In this document: piece by piece, positions 33,774 to 45,000 of the stretch
Layout: each line of letters opens with the position of its first letter
Position numbering within the stretch: the first letter of the stretch is position 1
NCBI GenBank assembly: GCA_965267335.1
Contig: OZ253953.1
Span: 1,922,001-1,986,000 of the forward strand
Reading direction: 5' to 3'
From: G965267335 sp965267335
Lineage (GTDB): Bacteria; Bacteroidota; Bacteroidia; Cytophagales; JAAEPT01
Length of the DNA stretch: 64,000 nt
Translations under genes and position numbers: made by a program
The notes under the pieces: generated by a model
What the model saw: the letters and a program-made list of their open reading frames with translations, nothing else
The model's database searches: none
What the model was told of the DNA's origin: nothing

Positions 33774-35135
33774 TTATTGTTTAGCCATTTTAAAACTGGC
33801 GTTGATTTTCACCGTTGAGTTTTGAGGAGCGGGGCCATCTGGCTTTTCTAAAGTGGAGAAGGGAGTAATGTCAAGATCGAAGTTGGCCAGTACAATTACC
33901 TCTGCTTTACTTGGGCAGTTGAATGTACATTGAATTTTAATGTCAAACTCTTTTCCCATAAATGACATTTTTGCTGGAATTGGTATATTTTCCTGTGTGG
34001 GAATGGTTCCAAAGTGGTGGTTGATTTGAATCTTAGCTTGTCGATACTGATTGCCCAATAACTGCTCCGTAATTACAGATTCGTTTAGCCCGGGATCCCC
34101 CATATCCAGTGTCATGATGTCAACGAAAAAAACACCTTGAAGAACGCTTTTTCCATATGTGATACTTCCATCAAGTTTGGAGATGGAGCCTGCATATTGG
34201 CTTACCGGAGGTGGAAACGTGAAATTGATAGGAGCTATTTGTGATTCCTTGTAGTCGAACTTTCCAATTGGGAGTGATGAAATACCTTCCGTATCATTGG
34301 TGGTAGCTGACTTTGATAAAGAGATTCCAAGCTCGTCCCAACTCTTTTCATCGTATCTTCCGGTGGAGGTCATTAAGCCATCAGTATAATCAGTCGATTG
34401 AAGTAACTCTAGTAGTTTCGTTTCGGCTTGTTTGCCCAACATATGAACGGCATCACGAAGAGTTTTTCCTTTAGCGGGGTTTTCAAAATTTTTGTAGACC
34501 GGTTCAAGACAGTGGTGCTGAGAGAAAATTTCATAGGATAAATAGTATTTACCACTTGCAGATTGGTAAGGATATATGTTGAGGTAGAATAATTTGCTTT
34601 GTTCTTTGAAACTGAATTCGTCCTTCCATAAAAATTGAGAAAATACTGCTTTCAGTTCAAGGGTAACCTCTTGAGTGACATCTGTGGGTTTACTAACGGT
34701 CTGTTTTGTAAGAGGTGTTATTTTGAGGTTGATGCCCGTTTGGAAACCATCTGCCTCCCTCACAAAAAGTTTTTGTTTAGTCAATGGCCTTGGGGAAAAA
34801 CCAAATGTTCGTTGATTGATGATAAAGGATTTGATTCTGTCAATGGTTCCGTAGCGACCCTTGTATAATATTTTCTTTCCATTGCTTATATAATAGATGG
34901 AAGGTAAAGAGGTGACTTCTGCTGGAAGTCCTTCATTGGCATCCACCTGGCTAAATTTGATGTTGACTTTCTTTGCGAGGTCCTTGATCTGATGAAGGTA
35001 GTTGTCATTAAAATCTTTAAGTACGGGAACATCAGGTTTGGCATTGGTAAAGACAACAAGTTGCTCCTGAGCACTGGCAGCAGTAATAAGAAAACCTATA
35101 AACAGGAGGGTCAGGGAATTAGTCTTTACTTTCAT
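33774..35135 (-). CDS. secreted protein with N-terminal thioredoxin-like domain
   Basis: The 453-residue protein has a signal peptide (SLTLLFIGFLITAASAQ). Residues about 25-110 look thioredoxin-like: EQLVVFTNAKPDVPVLKDF, a cis-Pro-type VTSLPSIYYI and GRYGTIDRIKSFI, but there is no CxxC pair, so it is not a redox enzyme by this reading. The remaining 340 residues are beta-rich and not recognised. The start overlaps the yceI-like stop by 4 bp, suggesting translational coupling. Function unknown, periplasmic or outer-membrane role likely. Confidence 0.72.
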   Translation of the reverse strand: MKVKTNSLTLLFIGFLITAASAQEQLVVFTNAKPDVPVLKDFNDNYLHQIKDLAKKVNIKFSQVDANEGLPAEVTSLPSIYYISNGKKILYKGRYGTIDRIKSFIINQRTFGFSPRPLTKQKLFVREADGFQTGINLKITPLTKQTVSKPTDVTQEVTLELKAVFSQFLWKDEFSFKEQSKLFYLNIYPYQSASGKYYLSYEIFSQHHCLEPVYKNFENPAKGKTLRDAVHMLGKQAETKLLELLQSTDYTDGLMTSTGRYDEKSWDELGISLSKSATTNDTEGISSLPIGKFDYKESQIAPINFTFPPPVSQYAGSISKLDGSITYGKSVLQGVFFVDIMTLDMGDPGLNESVITEQLLGNQYRQAKIQINHHFGTIPTQENIPIPAKMSFMGKEFDIKIQCTFNCPSKAEVIVLANFDLDITPFSTLEKPDGPAPQNSTVKINASFKMAKQ

Positions 35136-35656
35136 CTTAAATATTCGGTTAGTACTTCTACTTTAATGTCTTCATCGGTCATGTTGGCATACATTCCATC
35201 AACGTTATACAAAATACGATTAATTAGAAAAGTAGAGTTAATGGTAATCTGATTTCCTTTTACAACTATTGTTCCAGTTGCTGTCATGGTGTTGGTAACT
35301 CCCTTAATATTCATTTCACCGGTTACAGTAACATCATATGAGCCATCATTTTGAAAATTGATTTCAGATGTAATTTTCCCGTTAAAAGTGCTGGAAGGAA
35401 AAGTGTTGGTTTCCATAACCTTTTTATCCCAATGTTTTTTTCGTATCCCTGACTTGAAGAAAAAATTGGTAGCAGGTACTTCAAATGATACAGTACCCTT
35501 CTTTAGATTTATAGTACTGAAGAATTCATCACAGGAAGAGTTAATGTTCTTCTTATCTGAGCTAATTGTGATTTTACCGGTTTTCATACTTAACTCTTGG
35601 GCGTAGCAGATAGATACAAGAAAAGTTAAGGTAATTATGGAAAGTACTCTTTTCAT
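35132..35656 (-). CDS. YceI-family periplasmic protein
   Basis: ATG 35656 is chosen over 35695 because MKRVLSIITLTFLVSICYAQ is a standard signal peptide, giving about 174 residues. The mature part matches the YceI lipocalin-like fold: FFSTINLKKGTVSFEVP, the FPSSTFNGKITSEI stretch and GEMNIKGVTNTM. YceI proteins bind isoprenoid or similar lipids in the periplasm. It is coupled to the downstream thioredoxin-like gene by a 4-bp overlap. Confidence 0.88.
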   Translation of the reverse strand: MKRVLSIITLTFLVSICYAQELSMKTGKITISSDKKNINSSCDEFFSTINLKKGTVSFEVPATNFFFKSGIRKKHWDKKVMETNTFPSSTFNGKITSEINFQNDGSYDVTVTGEMNIKGVTNTMTATGTIVVKGNQITINSTFLINRILYNVDGMYANMTDEDIKVEVLTEYLR

Positions 35657-35734
35657 GAGATTTAATTTGGTGTTGAAACAACTAATGTCTTTCAAAGGTT
35701 CTGACGGACAGGAGAGGAAAATATTTTAAAAAAT

Positions 35735-35775
35735 GGGCTACCCTGAAAAATGAATAAACATAAATCGGGTAGCCC
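35735..35775. repeat. 9-bp perfect inverted repeat
   Basis: GGGCTACCC at 35735-35743 and GGGTAGCCC at 35767-35775 are exact complements with a 23-nt loop. It lies between divergent genes and not at the end of either. It may be an operator or transcript hairpin. Confidence 0.5.
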
Positions 35776-35811
35776 GACTACACGATGTAACGAAAACAGC
35801 TACGCTGAGTA

Positions 35812-35825
35812 TTACAGTACTGTAA
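35812..35825. promoter_or_regulatory. 14-bp perfect palindrome, candidate operator
   Basis: TTACAGTACTGTAA is a perfect palindrome about 115 bp upstream of the -7 box for the giant gene. Its symmetry and length fit a dimeric regulator site. Confidence 0.4.
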
Positions 35826-35939
35826 CGATGGTTGGAGTAGGGTAGTACGGAAGGGCGATGAATCTTTGTTTAATCCGGTTTAGAATATAACAGAACTTAT
35901 AATTAATAGTATTTTATAAGTATTCTGTTACAATTTGTT

Positions 35940-35947
35940 TATATTTG
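35940..35947 (+). promoter_or_regulatory. probable -7 promoter element of the GH8 giant gene
   Basis: TATATTTG matches TAnnTTTG exactly and is identical to the SRP RNA box. It would place transcription start near 35953 and give a leader of about 130 nt that contains the hairpins at 35960 and 36017. Confidence 0.45.
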
Positions 35948-35959
35948 GTATTAATACCA

Positions 35960-36066
35960 GACAGGCCCACAAACCTGTCGACCGAACCAAAGACTTTACC
36001 AATTTAATCAAGCTTAATCGAAGCAGCACTGAAGGTTGCGCCTTACATATGTTGTTGTATTTCGAT
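35960..36066 (+). promoter_or_regulatory. structured 5' leader of the GH8 giant gene
   Basis: GACAGG/CCTGTC (35960-35965 / 35974-35979) forms a 6-bp hairpin. A second stem pairs 36017-36022 with 36061-36066 and encloses an inner GCAGC/GTTGC hairpin and the word GCGCCTTAC (36038-36046). The same word lies in the loop of the leader hairpin of the 46120 gene. Riboswitch class not recognised. Confidence 0.4.
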
Positions 36067-36080
36067 AGGCCATTGCTGAT

Positions 36081-39000
36081 ATGAACCAAAGACTGACTAC
36101 CATACAGGCCATAGGTATTTGCTTAATGAGCTTGTTTCTAGCGACTCCATCCATTGCACAGTATAATTGGGGCTCGACAAATACTGTCATTAATTCAGGA
36201 GACCCGGTATATCCTTTTCCACAGTTTACAGATTACGAAGCAGGAGCAACCTTAGGCAGAAATAATGCTGAAGGAGTGACTGACTGTGAAATGGAGCAGA
36301 CCACCCGTGAGGCATATCAGATCATGATGAACCGGGCAGAGCATACGGGGGTTACGGTTGCCGGTACTCAATACATTCGATTTAATGGAGCTTCATTTCC
36401 AGATACCGGACCGGAGCCAGATGTATCAGAAGGAGATGGTTATGCTTTACTAGCAGCTGCTTATATGGCTGATAAACCCACCTTTGATGGACTTTGGATG
36501 TATGTGCATGACAATAAAATGAGTGTTGATGAGATGTATCAGGCTCCCTGTGCTATGAGGAATGCGGGCTACGAATATGGAGATGGTACAATCGGATGGA
36601 GGGCAGGAGGAACCGTTGGTTCAGGCGATGCGGATGCAGCTGCAGATGGTGATTTTGATATAGCTTTGGCATTGGTGATTGCGGCACACAACTGGCCAAC
36701 AGGGGGTATTACCGATGGATGTGCAGGATTTCATTCATACAAGGATATTGCAATTAGCTACCTCAAAACTATTTCGGATACGCTTTTTTATGATGTAAAT
36801 GATGGTACAACTAATCGCGACCTCACTTCTTGTAGCCCGGGTACGGATGGTTGGTATTCCGGTGATATTGGTTTCGATGGCTATATAAAAAGTGGAAATA
36901 CCTGGGCGGAGGTGACCAATTGGGGACAAGGATATACATACAACGGACAAACTTTTTGCCCGCGCTCAAGTGGAGCGGCATCGCATCATATTGACTACGC
37001 GGCACCTTCTTACTTTCATGCTTTTGCTGCTTTTTTACAGGCAGAAAATCCTGTTTTGTATGATTGGAATATTCATCAATTTTTACGCGCTGAAGCCTCG
37101 TCAGATTGGTTGATGGGGGAAATAAATGCACAGGGATTATATCCGACAGTCGGTGGTTTTTCCGTTGCAGGAACAACTGCCAGTTTCAATGATGATAATT
37201 TTGCCGAAGATGCCCGGTGTCCGTGGAGAACAATACTTAACTATGTATGGCATGGGAACCCAACCACATCATGGGACCCAAATACTCATGAAGTTGTAGC
37301 GGGAGGTAATACTTATGAGTATGATAATGCTATGCAATTCGCTGATTTAATTGATTTCGATACAGAGTGCGCAAAATTGGGTAACGACCCAACTGACCTG
37401 GAGTTTAGTGGTACTGCTTTGATGACCGATGAAATTACAAGAACTGGTACTATTGCACCGGGCGTAGGTAAGCACATAAATTTCAATAACGGATCAGGCT
37501 CCCCTTCAGCCGTAGCTCATGCATTCAATACAGGAGACATGGACCTTGTTGCTAAGATGTACCGACAAGCAGAGTTGCAGTGGGATGCATCTGGTAATAA
37601 TGCCATGACTGATCCAGATGATCGATACATCAATAGTTTGCCAAAATACTTCCACGGCTGGTTTAGAGTACTGCCTTTGCTGGTATTAACAGGAAACTAT
37701 CATTCACCGGAGTTTTATATGCAGGCGCCTCAGGCCAATATGAAAGTCTATAAGTCGGTTGACAAAACCTTTGCCTTTACTGGTGATCAGATTACCTATA
37801 CTTTTGATTATAGAAACTTTGCTTCCGTAGCTGCTAATGATGTGCAGATTACGTTTGACGTTCCTTCTGATGCCACCATTGTAAATCCGGGCGGTGGTAG
37901 CGTAGCGGGTAATACGGTGACATGGAATATTGGAACGGTCCCTGGTGTGACTACTGCTAGTGGTCCACAAACCGGAAGTGTGGCACTGACCATCCAGGTG
38001 AACGATAATGCTCCAAATCAGCAGTTCTGCAATCAGGCAACGATAACAACGTCCAATGGAACGGGCTTTACCAGTAACGAATACCCTAACAATTGCACAG
38101 CTACCATGGAAAGAAACTGTGTGGATATCATCACTCGTTCACTTGAAATATCTAAAACAGCGAATCGTACAGATATGAATCCAGGTGATGAAATCGAGTT
38201 TACCCTGGATTTTGAAAACTCAACTACCGGAGGCTGGTTAAACGGAGGGCGATCAGGTATTCGGTTGACTTATGGGAATGGATATTCAGGGCCCAATACT
38301 TTTGTGAACTATTTTAGGCTCTTGCATGGAGCTGATGAGGCTTACATTGATCCAGGTAATTACAGAGCGTCCTATTTCTTAAATGATCCTGCTCGAATTG
38401 GCTTATATGATGCTGCTACCAATCCTGGGGGTTGGGTGTTAGAGACAACTATTATGGAAGGTGGAGATCCCACAAAAGTGGTTTTGTCATCAGAAACGAT
38501 TCCTTATGGATCAGATGCGAACGGAGATTGGAACCAGAGAATGATCATTCGTTTTGCTGATTCACTCATGGCGACCACGCAGCATGTCAATAATTATTTC
38601 GGAGTTACGAAAAGTGTACATAAAGGTATAGCAGAACCATTCAGGATGGCTGTGAAAATGGAGACCAATCCATCTATTCCAATGGCAGGTCAAGTGGCCG
38701 ATGATTGGTCCTATTCCAGCGCTATTGATGTTGGTTCCAACGATAAGAGTATGTTCACTCCGGTGTCACCTTCCTGGTTTGATCCGCTCTCGACATACAA
38801 TGCGGCCTTGGCTCAGACAATTACCGATTATCATCCCGAGGCTTGTAATCCTTCTGTGACCCAGGTATATGAAAGAATATTGGTTGAAGAATTTGATGGA
38901 TATACCTGGAGAAGAGTGCTGGGTAACGGACCATTGCCCGGAAGAGAAATTACAAATGTGGTGGTACGTGATACTATTCCAGCAGGACTTACATTCGATC

Positions 39001-42000
39001 GTTTTGAAGATGATGAAGCTCTAGGTGTAACTGCAACATTGATCAATAGCGGGGGATACGAAATTATTGAGTGGACGATACCTTCCATGTTACCGGGTGC
39101 AGCAGGAAATCTTTCCTATGTAGCTACTGCTGATGGCGCTTGTCCTATGAGTGATTTGAATGAAACAAATTACGCCTGGATTTATTCAGATACGGATTCA
39201 CCACTTTCCAGTGAATTTGATTATCGGGTGACCTGTGATTTTGTTCCTCCTCCGTTGGAGGCAACAACCATGACCAAAACAGCTGATAAAGCAAACTATA
39301 GTATTGGTGAAACAATCAATTATACGATTGATCTTGAGCAAACACAAGGTACCATTGCTATAGATGATGCTACAAGTAATGCCGATTGGACGAATATAGC
39401 TGGTTCCTGGAGTGGCGGTTCTACCGGATGGAGTAGCCCGATACAGTTTTTTACCCAGAATTATTCACACGGAACCGATGGAGAATTAAGAGCCACTATT
39501 GATTTAAACGGTAATGGTTGGGAGAATTTTTCATTAATATTTAGACATGTAAGTGGTACACCAGGAACGGCAGGTTTTGATGGTGTCGCATTGAATATAT
39601 GGCCAGGGCCACAAGGAATAGGGGCTGGGATCAATGTGTCAGCCATGGATGGTAATACTTTAATAAGAAGGGATGGAACTGCGGGAGCACCTATAAGCAT
39701 TACTCCTCCGGGTGATCCAATTGAAGTTATTGTGAGATTGAGTGGAGATACTATGGCTGTTTGGTTCAATAACGATCCAGACCTTTCTCCAGCGACAGTT
39801 ACCTATACAGGGTTGAGAGAGCAGGCTGGTTATGTAGGATACTACAACGGAAAAACAGATGGTGGAATGGGAGGAGGAGATAATGGTAGTAGGACTATAA
39901 CGAATTGGGAATCCCACTTTGATAGTGCCTTTGACCTTCAGGTATCTGATCCGATCCCTGCTGAAGTATCTTTTGTATCATCACCAACTGGAACCAACAA
40001 TGCAGGTACAGTAGAATGGCCTTTGATTCCTGGGCCTGTATTGGCAGGAACTACTTTCCAATATACCTGGCAGGGTACGGTTGATGCTTGTGGTGGATCA
40101 GGTAACATTGTTAATGTGGCCTATGCCAACATGTATGGACAACCGACCAATAGCATTGGAGCACAAGAGATTGTCGGTTGTAACGGAGGTGGGCCCACCT
40201 GCACCGACCCTGTAAGCGCGAGTATCTCCCCGACAGGCCCCATAGATTTGTGTTCAGGCGACAGTCAGACGTTGACAGCCACGGTGGGTACAGCCACAGC
40301 CCCGGTAGGCAACTGGAACTACGAATTTTTCCTTGGAGGGGTAAGCCAGCAGAGTGGAGCGAGCAATACTTTCAATGCGACAGCAGCAGGCAGCTATACG
40401 GTAGAGATTACCGATGATGCGGATGCAGCTACGTGTTCGGCAACCAGTACGGCAGTGACAGTGAATGTAACTGGTCCTACGACTACCGCGGTAGCGGGCA
40501 CGGACCAAACGATTTGTGAGACAGGCACCGCTACGCTGAGTGGCAACGCAGCAGGCGGAGGAGAGACGGGCACCTGGACAACAGCAGGTGATGGGACATT
40601 CAGCAATGCCAATGACGAGGCAGCGACCTATACTCCGGGAACAAATGACATCACCACAGGCACGGTGACCCTGACCTGGACGATAGACGATGGGGTGTGT
40701 ACCCCGACAGCAGATAATGTAACGATCACGATCGATCCGACACCAACAGCATCAGTAGCCGGCCCCGATCAAAACATCTGTGCGGATAATACGACCCTGG
40801 CAGGCAACACCCCAACAAGTGGCACCGGCCAGTGGACACAGACAGTGGGCACAGGAACGATTACAACCGATACAGACGAGAATACGACAGTGACAGGCCT
40901 GAGTACAGGCACGAACACCTTTGTGTGGACGATCACGAGCGGAGCCTGTGGCACGAGTACTGATGAGGTAGACATAACAGTAACGGGAGGACTCACAACT
41001 GCAGACGCAGGTACAGATCAAAACATCTGTACAACATCAACCACACTAGCGGGTAATGCAGCATCAGGTGGAGAGACCGGTACGTGGACGATTGTATCAG
41101 GAGGAGCCGGAGCAAGCATTACAACCCCGACAGATGAAGGGACAACCGTGACGAGCCTACCGGTAGGCACAACAACACTGAGATGGACAATCGACAATGG
41201 AGTTTGTACACCAAGTACAGACGAAGTAGATATTGTAGTAACCGGCAGTGCTACAGCTGCGAATGCCGGCACCGACCAGTCAATTTGTGAGACAGGAACG
41301 GCCACCCTAGCAGCCAACGCAGCGGGCGGAGGAGAGACCGGCACCTGGACAACATCAGGTGATGGAACATTCAGCAATGCGAATGACGAAGCAGCGACCT
41401 ATACCCCGGGAACAAATGACATCACCACAGGCACGGTGACCCTGACCTGGACGATAGACAATGGCGTATGTACCCCGACAGCCGATAACGTGACGATCAC
41501 GATCGATCCGACACCAACCACAGCAAACGCAGGTACTGACCAAACAATCTGTGCCGATAATACCACCCTGGCAGGCAACCTGCCAACAAATGGCACCGGC
41601 CAGTGGACGCAGACGGCCGGCACAGGAACGATTACGACCGATACAGACGAAAACACTACAGTGACGACACTAAGCACCGGCACCAACACCTTTGTGTGGA
41701 CGATTACCAGCGGGGCCTGTGGCACGAGCACTGATGCAGTAGACATTACAGTTACCGGAGGCATTACCACAGCAGCAGCGGGCACGGACCAAACGATTTG
41801 TGAGACAGGAACGGCCACCCTAGCAGCCAACGCAGCAGCAGGAGGAGAGACCGGCACCTGGACAACAGCAGGTGATGGGACGTTCAGCAATGCCAATGAC
41901 GAAGCAGCGACCTACACTCCTGGAACAAATGACATCACCACAGGCACGGTGACCCTGACCTGGACGATAGACAATGGCGTGTGTACCCCGACAGCAGATA

Positions 42001-45000
42001 ATGTGACGATCACAATTGATCCAACGCCAACGACAGCAAACGCAGGTACTGACCAAACAATCTGTGGAGACAACACCACCCTCAATGGCAACACCCCAAC
42101 AAATGGCACCGGCCAGTGGACACAGACGGCCGGCACAGGAACGATTACGACCGATACAGACGAGAACACAACAGTGACGACACTAAGCACCGGCACGAAC
42201 ACCTTTGTGTGGACCATCACCAGCGGAGCTTGTGGCACGAGTACAGACGCAGTAGATATCACAGCCGAAGCACCGCCAACGACAGCAGATGCAGGCTCAG
42301 CACAGACAGTATGTGCGGACAATACCACACTGAGTGCAACGGCAGCGACAATAGGCACTGGCACCTGGACAGTAATCAGCGGCTCAGGAACCTTCGGCAA
42401 CGCCAATGATGAAGGAACGACAGTAACAGGCCTGACCGCAGGCGCCAACGTATTTAGATGGACAACCAGCAACGGCAGCTGTCCGACAAGTACGGACGAA
42501 GTAACGATTACCTCCGAACAAGTTCCAACCACAGCAGCAGCCGGAACAGATCAAACCCTTTGTGCGGACAATACGACCCTGAATGGCAACAGCCCGACCA
42601 TAGGCACCGGCCAGTGGACACTAATATCCGGAACGGCAACGATCACCACTGACACCGATGAAAACACGACAGTGACCGGTATAGCAGTAGGCACAACTGT
42701 ATTGAGATGGACGATTAGCAATGGTAGCTGTCCGGCAAGCACAGACGAAGTAACGATCACCCGAACAGGAAGCGCAGCAGCCGATGTACAGATCAGTCCG
42801 ACAAATCCGGCCACCGTATGTGCGAGCATTGACCAGACCTTCCAGGCGATCCCAACTAACGAAGGAGCCACCCCGACCTACTACTGGTACGTGAATGGTA
42901 TATTACAGCCCGAAGATCAGGATACGCTGACCAGAACATTTACCAATGGAGAGACCGTGCAGGTAGCCATGAAGTCCAGCCTGGGCTGTGCAAGCCCCGA
43001 CAGTGCTTCCTCGACACTGGTTAACATCACCACCGATGACCCTCCAACGACAGCTGATGCAGGCACAGACCAAAACATCTGTGCGGACAATACAGGACTC
43101 ACCGCCAATACAGCAGTGAGCGGAACAGGTCAGTGGAACATACTCCAAGGTCCGGTAACAGTAGGCACCAATACCGACCCAACGACAACGATAAGCGGAA
43201 TAGGCGCAGGGTCAACAGTGATATTGGAGTGGGCCATCACCAACGGCACCTGCCCAACGAGCCGAGATACCGTAGAGATTACAAGAAGCGGCACAGTCAC
43301 CACCGCAGCAGCAGGCACCGACCAGACTATTTGTGAGACAGGTACAGCAACACTAGCAGCCAATGCAGCTGGAGCAGGAGAGACCGGTATGTGGACGACA
43401 ACAGGAGATGGCAGCTTTAGTAATGCGAATGACGAAACAGCAACCTATACTCCGGGGGCTACAGATATCACTAATGGCACGGTGACCCTACAGTGGGAGA
43501 TAGACAATGGACTGTGTACGCCAAGTACAGACCAGATAACGATCACCATTGATCCAACCCCAACCACAGCAGCGGCCGGCCCTGATCAGAACATCTGTGC
43601 CAACAATGCTACGCTGGCAGCGAATACACCAACAAGTGGCACGGGCCAGTGGACACAGACAGCCGGCAGTGGTACGATTACGACAGCCACAGACGAAAAC
43701 ACGACAGTGACAACACTGGGAACAGGCACCAATACCTTTGTGTGGACGATCACGAGCGGAGCCTGTGGTACCAGCACCGATGAGGTAGATATCACCGTAA
43801 CGGGTGGTATTACCACCGCAGATGCCAACATAGATCAAACCATCTGTGAAACAAGTACCGCGACACTAGCAGCCAATGCAGTAGCAACAGGAGAGACAGG
43901 TACGTGGACCACAGCAGGAGACGGCAGCTTCAGCAATGCCAATGACGAAGGAGCAACCTATACACCCGGAACAACAGATATCACCAATGGCACCGTTACC
44001 CTACAATGGGAGATCGACAATGGAGTGTGTACCCCAAGTACAGACCAGATAACAATCACCATTGATCAAAGCCCAAGTGCAGCGGTAGCAGGAGCCGATC
44101 AAAGTATTTGTTCAGGTACAGCAACCATGTCAGCGACAGCACCGGCAGTAGGCACCGGCACCTGGACGACATCAGGGGATGGTACCTTCAGCAGTGCCAA
44201 TGATGAGGCAGCCACCTACACACCAGGGACCAGTGACATAGCCACCGGCACAGCTACCCTGACCTGGACGGTAAGCAACGGAGTGTGTGCAGACAATACA
44301 GATAACATGGTACTGACGATTACCTCAGGCGCAGCAGCCGATGTAACGATCAGCTCAGATGTGGATACCATATGCTTTGGGATGACCACAGCAACCTTTA
44401 CAGCTACGCCAGCCAATGGAGGAGCCACTCCGAACTATGACTGGTATGCCAATGGTACAATCGCACAATCCGGACCAACCAACACCTTTAGCAGTAGTAC
44501 ACTGCTACACGGAACCTATGTAAGAGTAGAATTAACAAGTAGTCTGGCCTGTGTAAGCCCATCGACAGCAACAGACAGTATGCAAATCTTCTCACTAAAT
44601 GATCCTACACCTGTATTGACCACAACAGGAAGTATAGACATCTGTGATAATGAGACCACGACCTTAACAGGGTTTGGATCAGGAGGTAGCTTGCAGTGGT
44701 ATGAACTAAGCAGCGGCCCTATAGCCGGAGCGACAAGCTCAAGTTATACGACCTCGACATCAGGCCAGTACTACCTGGAAGAAGATAATGGCGTATGTCC
44801 GGCATCGACATCAGACACAGTGACCCTGAATGTGAATGCGACTCCGGTGGTGTCAGCAGGCCCCGACCAGCAGATTGATCTGGGGACAAGCACGATACTG
44901 AATGGCTCGGCCAGTACTGGTACGATCACCTGGACACCGTCAATTACTCTGGATGATGCAACGATCCAGACACCAACGGCAAGTCCAATCAGCCAGACGA

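Larger units (their letters stand above)
35657..36080. other. divergent intergenic region with several inverted repeats
   Basis: This 424-bp gap between yceI and the GH8 giant gene has no ORF. It holds a 9-bp inverted repeat (35735-35775), a 14-bp palindrome (35812-35825), a -7 promoter box (35940-35947) and two further hairpins in the GH8 leader, described separately. Confidence 0.7.

Noticed and set aside
40480..44330. Regular repeats as a CRISPR array
   Set aside because: Units are about 250 bp, coding and in frame, with no short direct repeats and spacers and no cas genes.
40254..44428. Many long minus-strand open frames opposite the repeat array, up to about 206 codons
   Set aside because: They are periodic shadows of the GC-rich Thr/Gly repeats, lack starts with leader context, and the plus strand has one continuous 3083-residue protein.
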